Assembly: GCF_001458295.1 (NCBI RefSeq)
Contig: NZ_CYUD01000004.1
Coordinates: 186,001 to 250,000, forward strand
Direction of reading: 5' to 3'
From: Ruegeria denitrificans
GTDB lineage: Bacteria; Pseudomonadota; Alphaproteobacteria; Rhodobacterales; Rhodobacteraceae
DNA: 64,000 nt
Of the stretch, positions 28,719 to 37,268 are shown one piece after another. The notes beneath the pieces were generated by a model. The model searched no databases and was not told the DNA's origin. It saw nothing but the letters and a program-made list of their open reading frames with translations. The position numbers and the translations under genes were made by a program. Each line of letters starts with the position of its first letter. The stretch's first letter is position 1.

Positions 28719-29482
28719 CAGTCTGCCGTCCAACCTCCGTCGATCAACATCGAAGTGCCAGTGACCAGTGCCGAGGCGTCCGAGGCGAGGTATCGGACTG
28801 CGCCCATGATATCTTCGACCTCTCCTACGCGATCCAACTTGATCTTTTCCATGATCCAAGCGGCGCGTTCGGGGTTGTCAAAGGTGGATTGGGTCAGAGG
28901 CGTCCGAATGAAAGTCGGGCAGACTGTATTGATCCGGATGCCCTGTTTTCCCCATTCGATGGCCATTGATTTGACCATACCCTCCAGCCCGTGCTTGGTC
29001 GCACAATAGAGCGCCCTGTCGACCCCTCCGACATGCCCCATCTGGCTGGAGATATGGATAATCGAACCGGGCTTTCCAGCTTCGATCAATGCACGCGCAG
29101 CGTAGGCCGATAGGAAATAGGCCGAACGCAGATTGACGCTGGTGACAACATCGAAGTCCTTTGGCGTTGTCTCAATAGCAGCGCTGTGCCGTGCGACACC
29201 GGCCGAATTCACGACTATATCAAAGCTGCGCGTTAAGAATAGCTGTTCCAGCGCGCCCAGATCGCCCTGATCCAGCACAAGGGCCTCAGCTGACCAACCC
29301 TGAGCCTGCAGAGCAGCGACGGTGTCATTCAACCGGTCCGCACCTCGGGCCGCGCAGACGACATGCGCGCCTGCCTCGGCCAAAGCCACCGCACACCCCT
29401 GCCCGATGCCGGAGGAAGCTCCGGTAACGAGGGCGGTTTTCCCACTCAGCGAAAATGACGGGGTGCGCGGTAGTTCAGTCAT
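28718..29482 (-). CDS. Short-chain dehydrogenase/reductase
   Basis: A 254-residue classical SDR. NAD(P)-binding TGASSGIGQG, structural NSAG, and catalytic Ser (HISSQMG), Tyr and Lys (YCATK) are all present, with the C-terminal GTSMLIDGGWTAD ending. It should oxidise a hydroxyl or reduce a keto group in the cluster's pathway. It overlaps its neighbours by one base each (TGATG). The cofactor preference (AARGADRLND after the second strand) leans to NADP but is not certain. Confidence 0.9.
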   Translation of the reverse strand: MTELPRTPSFSLSGKTALVTGASSGIGQGCAVALAEAGAHVVCAARGADRLNDTVAALQAQGWSAEALVLDQGDLGALEQLFLTRSFDIVVNSAGVARHSAAIETTPKDFDVVTSVNLRSAYFLSAYAARALIEAGKPGSIIHISSQMGHVGGVDRALYCATKHGLEGMVKSMAIEWGKQGIRINTVCPTFIRTPLTQSTFDNPERAAWIMEKIKLDRVGEVEDIMGAVRYLASDASALVTGTSMLIDGGWTAD

Positions 29483-30534
29483 CAGCTCATTCCATCCGGT
29501 ATTTCAATGCGCCCAATATTTCGGGCCTTATTGAATTCCCGCAGACGGGCAAAGACGTCAACGCCAAGCTGCCGATAAGCGTCCAGCAAATCGACCAGAA
29601 CCCAGTTTTCCCGGATGCGCCCGTCTTCCAGTCGCCAGAAATCAAGGCTGCGCATGGTGATCTTCTTACCTGATGGCGCGATGCCCATCCAGCCATCATC
29701 AGTGACGGTTTGGATCATATTTGGCCAGCCAGTCACGGCCGCATATTCGCCATCACCAAAGAAGTGATAAGTGATCTCGTCCACGTATTGCCCCCGGTCC
29801 GGCATCCCTTTCAGGAACGGGATCTGGTGCCAGTTGCGAAAGCCTGCAAACCCGCGCCCGGTACCGATGCCCGAAGGACCGTACCAGTTCATCCGCGGAT
29901 GCCAGAACCGCTCCATCTCCATCACTTCGGGGCCACCTTGCGACGGGTGTTTCTTGAGGTGTTCCAGCATGTCGATGATGTGCTGGCAGGTCGCCTTTCC
30001 CTTGACCGCGTCATAGGGGCCAGGCACGAAGCCGTCTTGCATAGCTGGTCCGGGCACATGCCATTCGCGCCCCAGGCTGGGGGCCATCGGCCATGCACCC
30101 GCCTGCATCATCACCTCGGGGATATCCCAAAGCGCCTGCATTTCAACAACCTTATCGTCCTCGAACCGATAGAATTCGTGGAACCTCATGGTCACCTGAT
30201 GACCGGTGGGCGGGATTTCGAGCCACGGGCCGGTGAAAGTACCCGTGTAGTAGCCTCCGCATCCGACCCAGTCGGCGCTGTCTTCGTCCGGCCCGGCCAT
30301 GACGATATAGTCGCGGCGCTCCAGGTCGGGCCAGGCGGCCAACAGATCCTTGAAGGCACAGTCATAGACGGCTTCACTGCCGACGCTGTCACCAAAGGGA
30401 TGGCACAGGTGGAATACAGTGTCTTGGGTCGTCGCCCCGGCCAACGCCTTGCGGACACGGGCCTCGGAAAAGTCATACATCGCAGCCCTGAGCGGAGCGA
30501 TCAGGGCCTTGTGCCGGGAGTGCGGGTCGTTCAT
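29482..30534 (-). CDS. SnoaL/NTF2-fold protein (two-domain)
   Basis: A 350-residue protein with two SnoaL-like domains. The second (residues ~205-335) has [54 protein letters not shown] and the closing [20 protein letters not shown]. The WYGPSGIGT signature is shared with the divergent plus-strand SnoaL protein at 37269, showing these are paralogues. No signal peptide. It sits between the HisD-like and SDR genes with four-base and one-base overlaps. Confidence 0.8.
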   Translation of the reverse strand: MNDPHSRHKALIAPLRAAMYDFSEARVRKALAGATTQDTVFHLCHPFGDSVGSEAVYDCAFKDLLAAWPDLERRDYIVMAGPDEDSADWVGCGGYYTGTFTGPWLEIPPTGHQVTMRFHEFYRFEDDKVVEMQALWDIPEVMMQAGAWPMAPSLGREWHVPGPAMQDGFVPGPYDAVKGKATCQHIIDMLEHLKKHPSQGGPEVMEMERFWHPRMNWYGPSGIGTGRGFAGFRNWHQIPFLKGMPDRGQYVDEITYHFFGDGEYAAVTGWPNMIQTVTDDGWMGIAPSGKKITMRSLDFWRLEDGRIRENWVLVDLLDAYRQLGVDVFARLREFNKARNIGRIEIPDGMS

Positions 30535-31862
30535 TCAGCCGCATCCCGATACGGCGCGGGTTCGCCGTAGGGCACATTGATACCGCCATAGCGACGGACG
30601 CGGACGTTGCATTGCTCGGCATGACCGATGAAGCCCTCCAGCATGCACAGGCGCGAGCCGTATTCACCGATTAGAGTCGCCGCCTCATCGGTCAGAACTT
30701 TCTGATAGCTGTGGGTTTTCAGATACTTCCCGACCCAAAGCCCACCTGTGTATCGCCCCGCTTTCTTGGTCGGCAACGTGTGGTTCGTTCCAATCACCTT
30801 ATCACCGTTCGACACATTGGTGCGGGGACCAAGGAACAACGCGCCATAGCAGGTCATGTTTTCGAGAAACCAGTCGTCGCGATCTGTCATCACCTGAACA
30901 TGCTCAGACGCGATGTCATCGGCGACCTGCAGCATCTCGTCATAGGTGTCGCAAACGATCACCTCGCCATATTCTTCCCACGAGACTTTCGCGGTTCCTG
31001 CGGTCGGTAGGATACCCAGCAGGCGGTCCACCTCGGCCAGTGTCTCTTCGGCAAGCTTGCGAGAGTTGGTCAGCAACACACAGGGGCTGTTATAGCCGTG
31101 CTCCGCCTGACCCAACAGATCAGTCGCGCACAGCTCGGCATCGGCGGCGCTCTTATCGGCAATGACCATCGTCTCGGTCGGGCCAGCGAACAGGTCGATG
31201 CCGACACGCCCAAAAAGCTGGCGCTTGGCTTCGGCAACAAAAGCGTTGCCCGGACCCACCAGCATATGAACCGGGTCGATCGTCTCAGTCCCCAAAGCCA
31301 TCGCACCGATGGCCTGGATGCCGCCCATTACGTAAATCTCATGCGCGCCGCCCAGATGCATCGCCGCAATCACCGCCGGGTTGGGTTTGCCATTGAACGG
31401 AGGTGTACAAGCGATGATGCGCGGAACACCGGCGACCGAAGCCGTAGCCACCGACATATGGGCCGATGCCACCATCGGGAACTTGCCACCGGGAACATAG
31501 CATCCGACCGATTGCACAGGGATGTTTTTGTGACCAAGGATGACGCCCGGCAGCGTTTCAACCTCGATGTCCAGCATTGACTCTCGCTGTGCTTGTGCAA
31601 AGTTGCGCACCTGCTCCTGCGCGAACTTGATATCGGCCAGTTCGCGGTCAGTCAGCTGTCCGATCAGGTCATCGATTTCCTGCTGGCTCAGCCGGAACGA
31701 AGGCGGCGAGTAGTTATCGAATTTCTCGCTCAGGTCACGCACGGCAACATCGCCGCGGGTTTCGATGTCTTTCAGAGTTGCCTCGACCACGGCACGGGTT
31801 TTGGCGTCATCTTCGGCCCGGTCAGCGTCGGACTTACCGCGTTTCAGATACTCGATCGTCAT
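30531..31862 (-). CDS. Histidinol-dehydrogenase-family alcohol dehydrogenase
   Basis: A 443-residue member of the HisD family, which oxidises an alcohol to a carboxylate in two NAD+-dependent steps on zinc. Zinc/catalytic residues are in place: Gln-x-x-His in [12 protein letters not shown], Glu-His in [24 protein letters not shown], and His in EGFIGHAEQ. The absence of his genes nearby and its location argue for a catabolic role like that of HpsN (sulfopropanediol dehydrogenase), but the sequence does not look like HpsN itself, so the substrate is open. Coupled to the following SnoaL gene by ATGA. Confidence 0.85.
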   Translation of the reverse strand: MTIEYLKRGKSDADRAEDDAKTRAVVEATLKDIETRGDVAVRDLSEKFDNYSPPSFRLSQQEIDDLIGQLTDRELADIKFAQEQVRNFAQAQRESMLDIEVETLPGVILGHKNIPVQSVGCYVPGGKFPMVASAHMSVATASVAGVPRIIACTPPFNGKPNPAVIAAMHLGGAHEIYVMGGIQAIGAMALGTETIDPVHMLVGPGNAFVAEAKRQLFGRVGIDLFAGPTETMVIADKSAADAELCATDLLGQAEHGYNSPCVLLTNSRKLAEETLAEVDRLLGILPTAGTAKVSWEEYGEVIVCDTYDEMLQVADDIASEHVQVMTDRDDWFLENMTCYGALFLGPRTNVSNGDKVIGTNHTLPTKKAGRYTGGLWVGKYLKTHSYQKVLTDEAATLIGEYGSRLCMLEGFIGHAEQCNVRVRRYGGINVPYGEPAPYRDAAE

Positions 31863-31873
31863 GTTTCCAATCC

Positions 31874-32404
31874 TCAGTTTTCGGGCCGGGGCGGAAGTTT
31901 TTCACCCCGGTCAAATGCTTCCCAGCCTTCGCCGTTGAACAGATCCACGCCCAGCTGAGCCGCAATGTGGGCAAAGTCGACATTCACCCAGTTGTCGACA
32001 ATCTTGCCGTCGACTACTTTCCAAAAATCCATGTAGCGGATCTCAACCCGTTTACCGGTGGGGGAGATGCCCAGAAATTCGCCCGAATGGGTCGCTTCCT
32101 GACGACCGAATGCGGCCGCCCATTCACCCATGTAAAGGCGTGCTTCATCTATGCAGGTCTTGTCCGAGAACGCCGCCTGAAACGGGCGCTGCCAGTTGTC
32201 CTGGAACTCCTCTAGGCCGGTCTTGGTGCCGCAGCCCTGATTGCCCATCCAGCGAAAGCCCTGGGCAAAGAACTCACCAATATCATCTATACGGTGGTCG
32301 TTCAGACCATCCACCATTGTTTCGATCACACGGCGTGTTTCCTCAGTTTTGCTGAGATCCGTGTTGCGGGTCAGAACCGCTTGCTCAGGGCGAGAACCTT
32401 TCAT
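31874..32404 (-). CDS. SnoaL/NTF2-fold protein (single domain)
   Basis: A 176-residue single-domain SnoaL-like protein: [20 protein letters not shown], then [20 protein letters not shown] and [14 protein letters not shown]. It corresponds to the second domain of its larger relatives in the locus. It lies 11 bases before the HisD-like gene and three bases after a possible 41-codon micro-gene. Role unknown; an isomerase, dehydratase or cyclase acting on the dehydrogenase substrate or product would fit. Confidence 0.8.
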   Translation of the reverse strand: MKGSRPEQAVLTRNTDLSKTEETRRVIETMVDGLNDHRIDDIGEFFAQGFRWMGNQGCGTKTGLEEFQDNWQRPFQAAFSDKTCIDEARLYMGEWAAAFGRQEATHSGEFLGISPTGKRVEIRYMDFWKVVDGKIVDNWVNVDFAHIAAQLGVDLFNGEGWEAFDRGEKLPPRPEN

Positions 32405-32407
32405 GCC

Positions 32408-32533
32408 TCATGTCCTTTCAGATTGCTTGGGGAAGAGTTTCCGGGAAAGGTCCCCAAAGCTCAGAAAATCCCTGGGCATCCTGTTCAGCGCCGGGTGGCG
32501 CGACATGGCGCTATGTCGGGCGTTTTTGCTCAT
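32408..32533 (-). CDS. Possible 41-residue micro-protein
   Basis: The frame starts on the last base of the permease stop (TGATG) and stops three bases before the next SnoaL gene, exactly filling the gap. It reads MSKNARHSAMSRHPALNR, then MPRDFLSFGDLSRKLFPKQ, and is basic and soluble. No family is known to me. The fit between coupled genes suggests it is translated; conservation would decide. Confidence 0.4.
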   Translation of the reverse strand: MSKNARHSAMSRHPALNRMPRDFLSFGDLSRKLFPKQSERT

Positions 32534-33687
32534 CAGCCTTTCACCGCCCCTGCCGTCAGACCGCTGACAATCTGGCGCTGGAAGATCAGAACAAGGAAGA
32601 TCAGAGGCGCGGTTATCGACACGGCTGCTGCTACGGCAACTACCTGATCAGTCGTCGTTGTCTCGCGGTTGAACATGCCGACAATGGCGGGAACCATTGT
32701 CTGGTTCTGCGCGTCCAGCAGCAACGCTGTGACAAGAAAATCGTTGTAGGCCAGCAGGAAGCTGAACAGCCCTGTGGTGATAACACCCGGCCACATCACC
32801 GGCATGATAACGCGGCGAAAGGCCTGGAAGTGGCTGCACCCATCCACGCGGGCGGCCTCGTCCAGCTCGGCTGGTATGTTCTGAAAGAACGAACGCAGCA
32901 TCCAGATGGTGAAGGGCTGATTAATGGCGACGAGCACAGCGATCACCGCGAAGGGTTTGCCGTAGAGGGTCGGCGCATTCTCTCCCAAGATCGGGGCCAA
33001 CCATTCAGCCGAATTGATGAAGACCGGCAGATAGCCTGCTACCAGCACCGAATGTGGCAATGCGCGGAAGACCAGCGCGACAATCAGAATCCAGAACGCC
33101 AGGGTCGAACCCGAGCGCGCCAGACCGTAGCCTGCCAGCGTGCCTACAGTCAGCGACACCGTCACCACACCGGTTGTCACGATCAGCGAATTCTTGAAGT
33201 TGTTCGAAAAACCCCGGTCGATCCAGACGGTCTTGTAGTGTTCTGTCGTCAGGCCCAGCACATCCCGACCCAACGGGCCGAACCACGGGTTCAGCACATT
33301 CAAAATGGCAGGCAGGATTACAAAGAACGCCACGAGAAAGCCAACCAGGACGACCAGTGCGCCAATGACCCATCCAAACCACTCCTGCCCGGGCCTCGAG
33401 TACGATTTGACCATCGACGGCAGGTTTTTGGTGGCGATCACAATCGTGACCCAGATCACCGCTATGCCCAGAATGATGTCCAGCAACGAAAGACCCTTAC
33501 CGCCGCCCAACGTGGCCGGACCGAAGATGACGTTCAACGCATTGCTGTCGAAGGCATCGACCGGTGATTTGAAGCTCATCACCACAATCCAGAAGATCGG
33601 GAAAGCTGCGATCAGGCACCAAAGCGCCAGAAAGATGTTCGAGGTCAGCCGCAAGCTGAAAGGCTGGCGTAGCGCGCGCGAGGACAT
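32533..33687 (-). CDS. ABC sugar-type importer, permease (MalG-like)
   Basis: A 384-residue inner-membrane permease of the CUT1 class. It has six core helices plus an N-terminal hydrophobic insertion (residues ~60-150), longer than typical MalG. The coupling EAA loop is DEAARVDGCSHFQAFRRVIM. The start at 33687 is set by an excellent ribosome site AAGGAGGT; an in-frame start further upstream lies inside the neighbouring gene. It follows the MalF-like permease by one base. Confidence 0.92.
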   Translation of the reverse strand: MSSRALRQPFSLRLTSNIFLALWCLIAAFPIFWIVVMSFKSPVDAFDSNALNVIFGPATLGGGKGLSLLDIILGIAVIWVTIVIATKNLPSMVKSYSRPGQEWFGWVIGALVVLVGFLVAFFVILPAILNVLNPWFGPLGRDVLGLTTEHYKTVWIDRGFSNNFKNSLIVTTGVVTVSLTVGTLAGYGLARSGSTLAFWILIVALVFRALPHSVLVAGYLPVFINSAEWLAPILGENAPTLYGKPFAVIAVLVAINQPFTIWMLRSFFQNIPAELDEAARVDGCSHFQAFRRVIMPVMWPGVITTGLFSFLLAYNDFLVTALLLDAQNQTMVPAIVGMFNRETTTTDQVVAVAAAVSITAPLIFLVLIFQRQIVSGLTAGAVKG

Positions 33688-33688
33688 A

Positions 33689-34711
33689 TCAGTGACCTCC
33701 TTTGTGATCGCGCCAGGTGCGGCGCAGCGGCAGGATAAGCAGGATAACGACACCGATCATGGTCAACATCGAGTTCGCCGAGGCACGGCTGATCGACCGG
33801 TTACCCGCCTGATCAGGCGTCAGGTAATCGAAGGTCAGCCACTGAAGCGAGATGACGTAGCCCTGGCTCGAGAAACCAACGATCTCTTCGAAGACACGAT
33901 AGCTGTCCATCAGATGGATCATCGCAACAAAGATGATCAAGGGCATCAGGTGAGGGATGACGATGTACTTCAGTCGCTGCCAGCGGGTAGCCCCGTCAAT
34001 CACCGCACTTTCCAGACTGTCCTGATTAACCGTTTGCAGACCGGCATAGAAAATGATCGCTGCAAAGGGGGCGACGTGCCAGACGCGGTAGAGCATCATC
34101 AGAAGCTCGATGGTCCAAGCTTGAGCAAACAGAGCAATGTCGCGGTTCAGCCACCATTCCATCATTGCGGTCAGGATACCGTCGCCCCGGAACAGCCAAT
34201 TGATCGACAGCACACCAATTACCGGCGTTATGATGAACGGCAACAATGAGATAAATATCACCGGTCCACGGATCGTTTTGGCCGCGTTGTTGATCAGAAT
34301 TGCGATCCCAAGCCCGCATCCGACCACCAGCGGCAGAGTGATCAGCGTAAAGGTCAACGTGAACCGCAGGGCCTTCCAGAAGTTAATCGTCGAAAGCACC
34401 TGCCAACTGCCGTCGCTTATGGCGCGCCAGGCCCGTTCGGGCTCCAGAACGTTACGGTAGCTTTGCAACCCGACAAATTGGGTTTGTGTAATGATCTCGC
34501 CATGATCATCCAGCATAGGTTGCGAAACTTGTTCGGTCACACAGGTCTGCGTCAGGAAACCGGGCGTGCAAGTTTCCTTTTCAACCGTCTCATAGATTGG
34601 CTGGGTGACATAGAAACTCTGCTTAAACACGCTGACCAAAGGAAACGCGATGAAGAGAAGCATCATAAAGACAGAGGGGCCGACAAAGGCGGCAAATGTC
34701 CGGAAATTCAT
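33689..34711 (-). CDS. ABC sugar-type importer, permease (MalF-like)
   Basis: A 340-residue inner-membrane permease with an N-terminal helix, a periplasmic loop of about 85 residues containing two cysteines (CTPGFLTQTC), and the core helices with EAA loop ESAVIDGATRWQRLKYIVIP. It pairs with the MalG-like permease just downstream. The two-cysteine loop could form a disulfide. It is preceded by a terminator-like hairpin after the binding-protein gene. Confidence 0.92.
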   Translation of the reverse strand: MNFRTFAAFVGPSVFMMLLFIAFPLVSVFKQSFYVTQPIYETVEKETCTPGFLTQTCVTEQVSQPMLDDHGEIITQTQFVGLQSYRNVLEPERAWRAISDGSWQVLSTINFWKALRFTLTFTLITLPLVVGCGLGIAILINNAAKTIRGPVIFISLLPFIITPVIGVLSINWLFRGDGILTAMMEWWLNRDIALFAQAWTIELLMMLYRVWHVAPFAAIIFYAGLQTVNQDSLESAVIDGATRWQRLKYIVIPHLMPLIIFVAMIHLMDSYRVFEEIVGFSSQGYVISLQWLTFDYLTPDQAGNRSISRASANSMLTMIGVVILLILPLRRTWRDHKGGH

Positions 34712-34739
34712 GGCTCTGCCTTTCTCATGTTTCTCAAGG

Positions 34740-34769
34740 GAAAAAGTCGGGAGGGCCCAAGCCCTCCCG
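34740..34769 (-). terminator. Intra-operon attenuating terminator after binding-protein gene
   Basis: A perfect 9-bp stem CGGGAGGGC/GCCCTCCCG (34748-34756, 34761-34769) with a 4-base loop; on the minus strand ACTTTTT follows. It lies between the binding protein and the permeases and would keep the binding protein in excess. Confidence 0.75.
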
Positions 34770-34778
34770 TAGGAAGGA

Positions 34779-35990
34779 TCAGTTGCTGATCAGACCAGCT
34801 TCTTTAGCGGCGGTGATGTAGTCGGCCTCAATATCGGCCAGTGTAGTCTGCGCATCCTTGGCGCCGGTCAGGTAATCGGCCAGACCGTTACCCAAAGAGG
34901 TGTGCATGATGCCCATTGGGCCCGAGGCGGGATACGCCTTAGCACCGCCTTCTGCGGAAGCTGCAGCTCCTGCCGCCAAGGCACCTGCCGAATAGGCTGG
35001 GCTTAGCCAGACGGCGACGTCATTGTTGGCGCTCACCATATCGGTGTCCATGCCTTCCAGGGCGACACGAAAGGCGGCATCCGCCTCTTCATCCGATATG
35101 TTCGAGGCCAGAACGATGCCGTCCCACCAAACGGTGGTTGCGGGCACAGCGGACCCCATCGGTGCTGCAGCCATGGTCACTTTGCCAACAACTTGGCTTT
35201 CAGCTTCGTCATTCATTGCTGCAGCACGGCTGGCCCACAGGTTGGCCATGGCAATCTTGCCCTGCTGGAACTGCTGCTGAACATAGGTCGAGTCAGATAC
35301 CAGATATTCTGGATCCATGTACTCGGTCATTGCTTTCAGGGTTTCCAGCGCCGCCACGCCCTGCTCATTGTTGATCGCGGGCATGTTGCCGTCGCCAAAG
35401 AACGCCCCACCCTCGCCGAGGTACATGTTGACGAATTCCTGACCGAGGTTCCATCCCGTTTTGAAAGTGCCGCCGATCGGATAATCCATGACACCGGCTT
35501 CTTTGATCTTGGCAGCGGCGGCCAGAACGTCGGCGTAGGATTTTGGTTCTTCGATACCCAGTTCAGCTAGAACATCATCGCGATACATTAGGTGCTGAGC
35601 ATTGACCATCATCGCGATGGCCATGGTCTTGCCATCCACCTTGATCAACTGGTTAGGCAGCAAATCTTGGCCGTACTTCTCGACCAGATCGTCCAGCGGG
35701 CGGATCGTACCCGCGTTTAGCAATGGCACCAGTGTCGCATTGGACACGCCACCAATTTGATACAGCGCGGGATCAGCGGCAAAAGCTTCCGGCTGTTTCT
35801 CGCGGAATTCCTGGTCCAGCGAGGCGCTGAAGTTTCCGCATTCAGCCATCGCATCGGTGACCGCTTTCCATGCTTCAAAACCGGCTGATAGCGATTTCAG
35901 CGGCACGTCATTTTCAAACGAACAGGCAGCCCATGCGCCACTTGCAGCGATGGACATGGCACCTGCCATGAGGATCGTCTTGAGTTTCAT
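34779..35990 (-). CDS. ABC importer, periplasmic substrate-binding protein (CUT1)
   Basis: A 403-residue extracellular solute-binding protein with signal peptide MKLKTILMAGAMSIAASGAW ending before an ACSFEND mature start; there is no lipobox. The fold resembles bacterial family 1 sugar-binding proteins (AMMVNAQHLMYRDDVLAELG, then ANLWASRAAAMNDEA). The ligand cannot be read from sequence; the CUT1 class takes oligosaccharides, polyols and glycerol-phosphate-type compounds. GGGAG precedes the ATG. A hairpin terminator follows. Confidence 0.9.
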   Translation of the reverse strand: MKLKTILMAGAMSIAASGAWAACSFENDVPLKSLSAGFEAWKAVTDAMAECGNFSASLDQEFREKQPEAFAADPALYQIGGVSNATLVPLLNAGTIRPLDDLVEKYGQDLLPNQLIKVDGKTMAIAMMVNAQHLMYRDDVLAELGIEEPKSYADVLAAAAKIKEAGVMDYPIGGTFKTGWNLGQEFVNMYLGEGGAFFGDGNMPAINNEQGVAALETLKAMTEYMDPEYLVSDSTYVQQQFQQGKIAMANLWASRAAAMNDEAESQVVGKVTMAAAPMGSAVPATTVWWDGIVLASNISDEEADAAFRVALEGMDTDMVSANNDVAVWLSPAYSAGALAAGAAASAEGGAKAYPASGPMGIMHTSLGNGLADYLTGAKDAQTTLADIEADYITAAKEAGLISN

Positions 35991-36056
35991 GCGTTTCTCC
36001 CTGTCAGGATCGGTCCGTCGTCGACGTCCGGACCGGTGTTAAGCCCGTTTGGGCTG

Positions 36057-37112
36057 TTAGTGGGGTAGTTCCCCGATCCGCGCACCGCTTTCCGCTTCGA
36101 AAAGGTGACAGATTTCTTTGGGCACTGAGAATGAGACCGGTTCTCCAATCTCGGCGCGGAAGGCTTTGTCGGCTTTAACCGAAACCAGCGCTCCACCGAC
36201 CCGGACCGAGATCATGGTCGCGTCGCCCAACAGTTCCAGCGTGTAGATCGGTGCGGTAATCTGGCCATTTCCTTCGGCAAGACTGGCATCCTCGGCCCTA
36301 AAGCCCAGCGTCATCGGGCCGTCCGGTGCATCGACCGAAATTTCGACGTGCTCGGCGCGGAAAACGCCGCCCGATACCTCGCCGTCCATCAAGTTCATTG
36401 CGGGCGAGCCGATAAAGCTGGCCACAAAAGTATTCGCAGGCCGGTCATATATTTCGGTCGGACTTCCGACTTGCTGAACCACGCCCTGTTTCATCACCAC
36501 AACACGGTCGGCCAGCGTCATGGCTTCGATCTGGTCATGGGTCACGTAAATGGTGGTGACAGCCAATTCATGGCTAAGATTCTTGATCTGCGCCCGGGTC
36601 GAAACCCTTAGCTTGGCATCCAGATTTGACAGCGGCTCGTCCATCAGGAACACATTCGGCTCGCGTACAATGGCGCGGGCCAGCGCCACGCGTTGCCGCT
36701 GACCACCCGACAACTCGGCAGGCTTCCGGTGCAGGAAATCGTCCAGTTCGACCATCGCGCTGGCGCTGCGCACCTTATCGTCATGGGTCGTCGGGTCGAT
36801 ACCGCGCACTTTCAGCGGAAATCGGATGTTTTCATAGACGTTCATATTGGGATAGAGCGCGTAGCTCTGGAACACCATCGCAACGTCGCGGTCCTTGGGC
36901 TCAAGATCGTTGACCACCTTGCCGTCAACCAGGATTTCGCCCTCGGTCACGTCCTCGAGACCGGCAATCATGCGCATCGTGGTGGTCTTGCCGCAGCCCG
37001 ACGGGCCGAGCAGCACCAGAAACTCGCGATCCGCGATCGTCAGGTCGAAATTGTGGACCCCAACGAATGAGCCCCATCGCTTGCCGACGTTCCGCAATTG
37101 AATTTCCGCCAT
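36057..37112 (-). CDS. ABC importer, ATP-binding protein (MalK/UgpC-like)
   Basis: A 351-residue ATPase. Walker A GPSGCGKTT, signature LSGGQRQRVALARA, Walker B VFLMDEPLSNLD and the switch His in TTIYVTHDQIEAM are intact, followed by TOBE domains (residues ~240-350). It is the first gene of the long minus-strand operon. ATG at 37112 is chosen as the family start; a start 33 bases upstream lies beyond a run of ten G on this strand. That G10 run occupies the ribosome-site position, so its length could change translation. Confidence 0.93.
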   Translation of the reverse strand: MAEIQLRNVGKRWGSFVGVHNFDLTIADREFLVLLGPSGCGKTTTMRMIAGLEDVTEGEILVDGKVVNDLEPKDRDVAMVFQSYALYPNMNVYENIRFPLKVRGIDPTTHDDKVRSASAMVELDDFLHRKPAELSGGQRQRVALARAIVREPNVFLMDEPLSNLDAKLRVSTRAQIKNLSHELAVTTIYVTHDQIEAMTLADRVVVMKQGVVQQVGSPTEIYDRPANTFVASFIGSPAMNLMDGEVSGGVFRAEHVEISVDAPDGPMTLGFRAEDASLAEGNGQITAPIYTLELLGDATMISVRVGGALVSVKADKAFRAEIGEPVSFSVPKEICHLFEAESGARIGELPH

Positions 37113-37116
37113 GGTG

Positions 37117-37126
37117 CCCCCCCCCC
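37117..37126 (-). repeat. G10 homopolymer in the ribosome-binding region of the ABC ATPase
   Basis: Ten C on the plus strand (ten G in the mRNA), ending four bases before the ATG at 37112. Such tracts are prone to slippage. It may also act as a crude Shine-Dalgarno element. Confidence 0.6.
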
Positions 37127-37137
37127 GCAAGGAATCA

Positions 37138-37157
37138 TTTTGCATACGCTTGCAAAA
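37138..37157. promoter_or_regulatory. LacI-type operator, imperfect copy
   Basis: TTTTGCATACGCTTGCAAAA, differing at two positions from the perfect palindrome 54 bp away. It lies next to the ATPase start, where binding would block the minus-strand operon. Confidence 0.75.
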
Positions 37158-37191
37158 CTGTAATTCGCATATATCAAATCAGGCAAGACTT

Positions 37192-37211
37192 TTTTGCATA
37201 CGTATGCAAAA
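37192..37211. promoter_or_regulatory. LacI-type operator, perfect palindrome
   Basis: TTTTGCATACGTATGCAAAA is a perfect 20-bp palindrome with the central CG typical of LacI-family sites. With the copy at 37138-37157 it flanks the divergent promoter region of both arms (AT-rich TATATC at 37170-37175), allowing repression or looping. Confidence 0.85.
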
Positions 37212-37268
37212 CTACAAAAAATACCCGACTCACACCGGCCTCGCGCCTCTCGTAAAACCCTGATTACA

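Noticed and set aside
29710..30570. Plus-strand frame of about 286 codons opposite the SnoaL gene
   Set aside because: Shadow frame of a GC-rich gene; no motifs, and the minus-strand gene is coupled to both neighbours.
30531..31862. Naming the HisD-like gene hisD or hpsN
   Set aside because: Context is catabolic, so hisD would mislead, and the sequence as I recall HpsN does not match closely enough for that name.
32410..34249. Two long plus-strand frames opposite the ABC permeases
   Set aside because: Antisense to genes with clear EAA motifs; composition is rich in Gln, Asp, His and Arg, as expected of antisense translation of membrane proteins.
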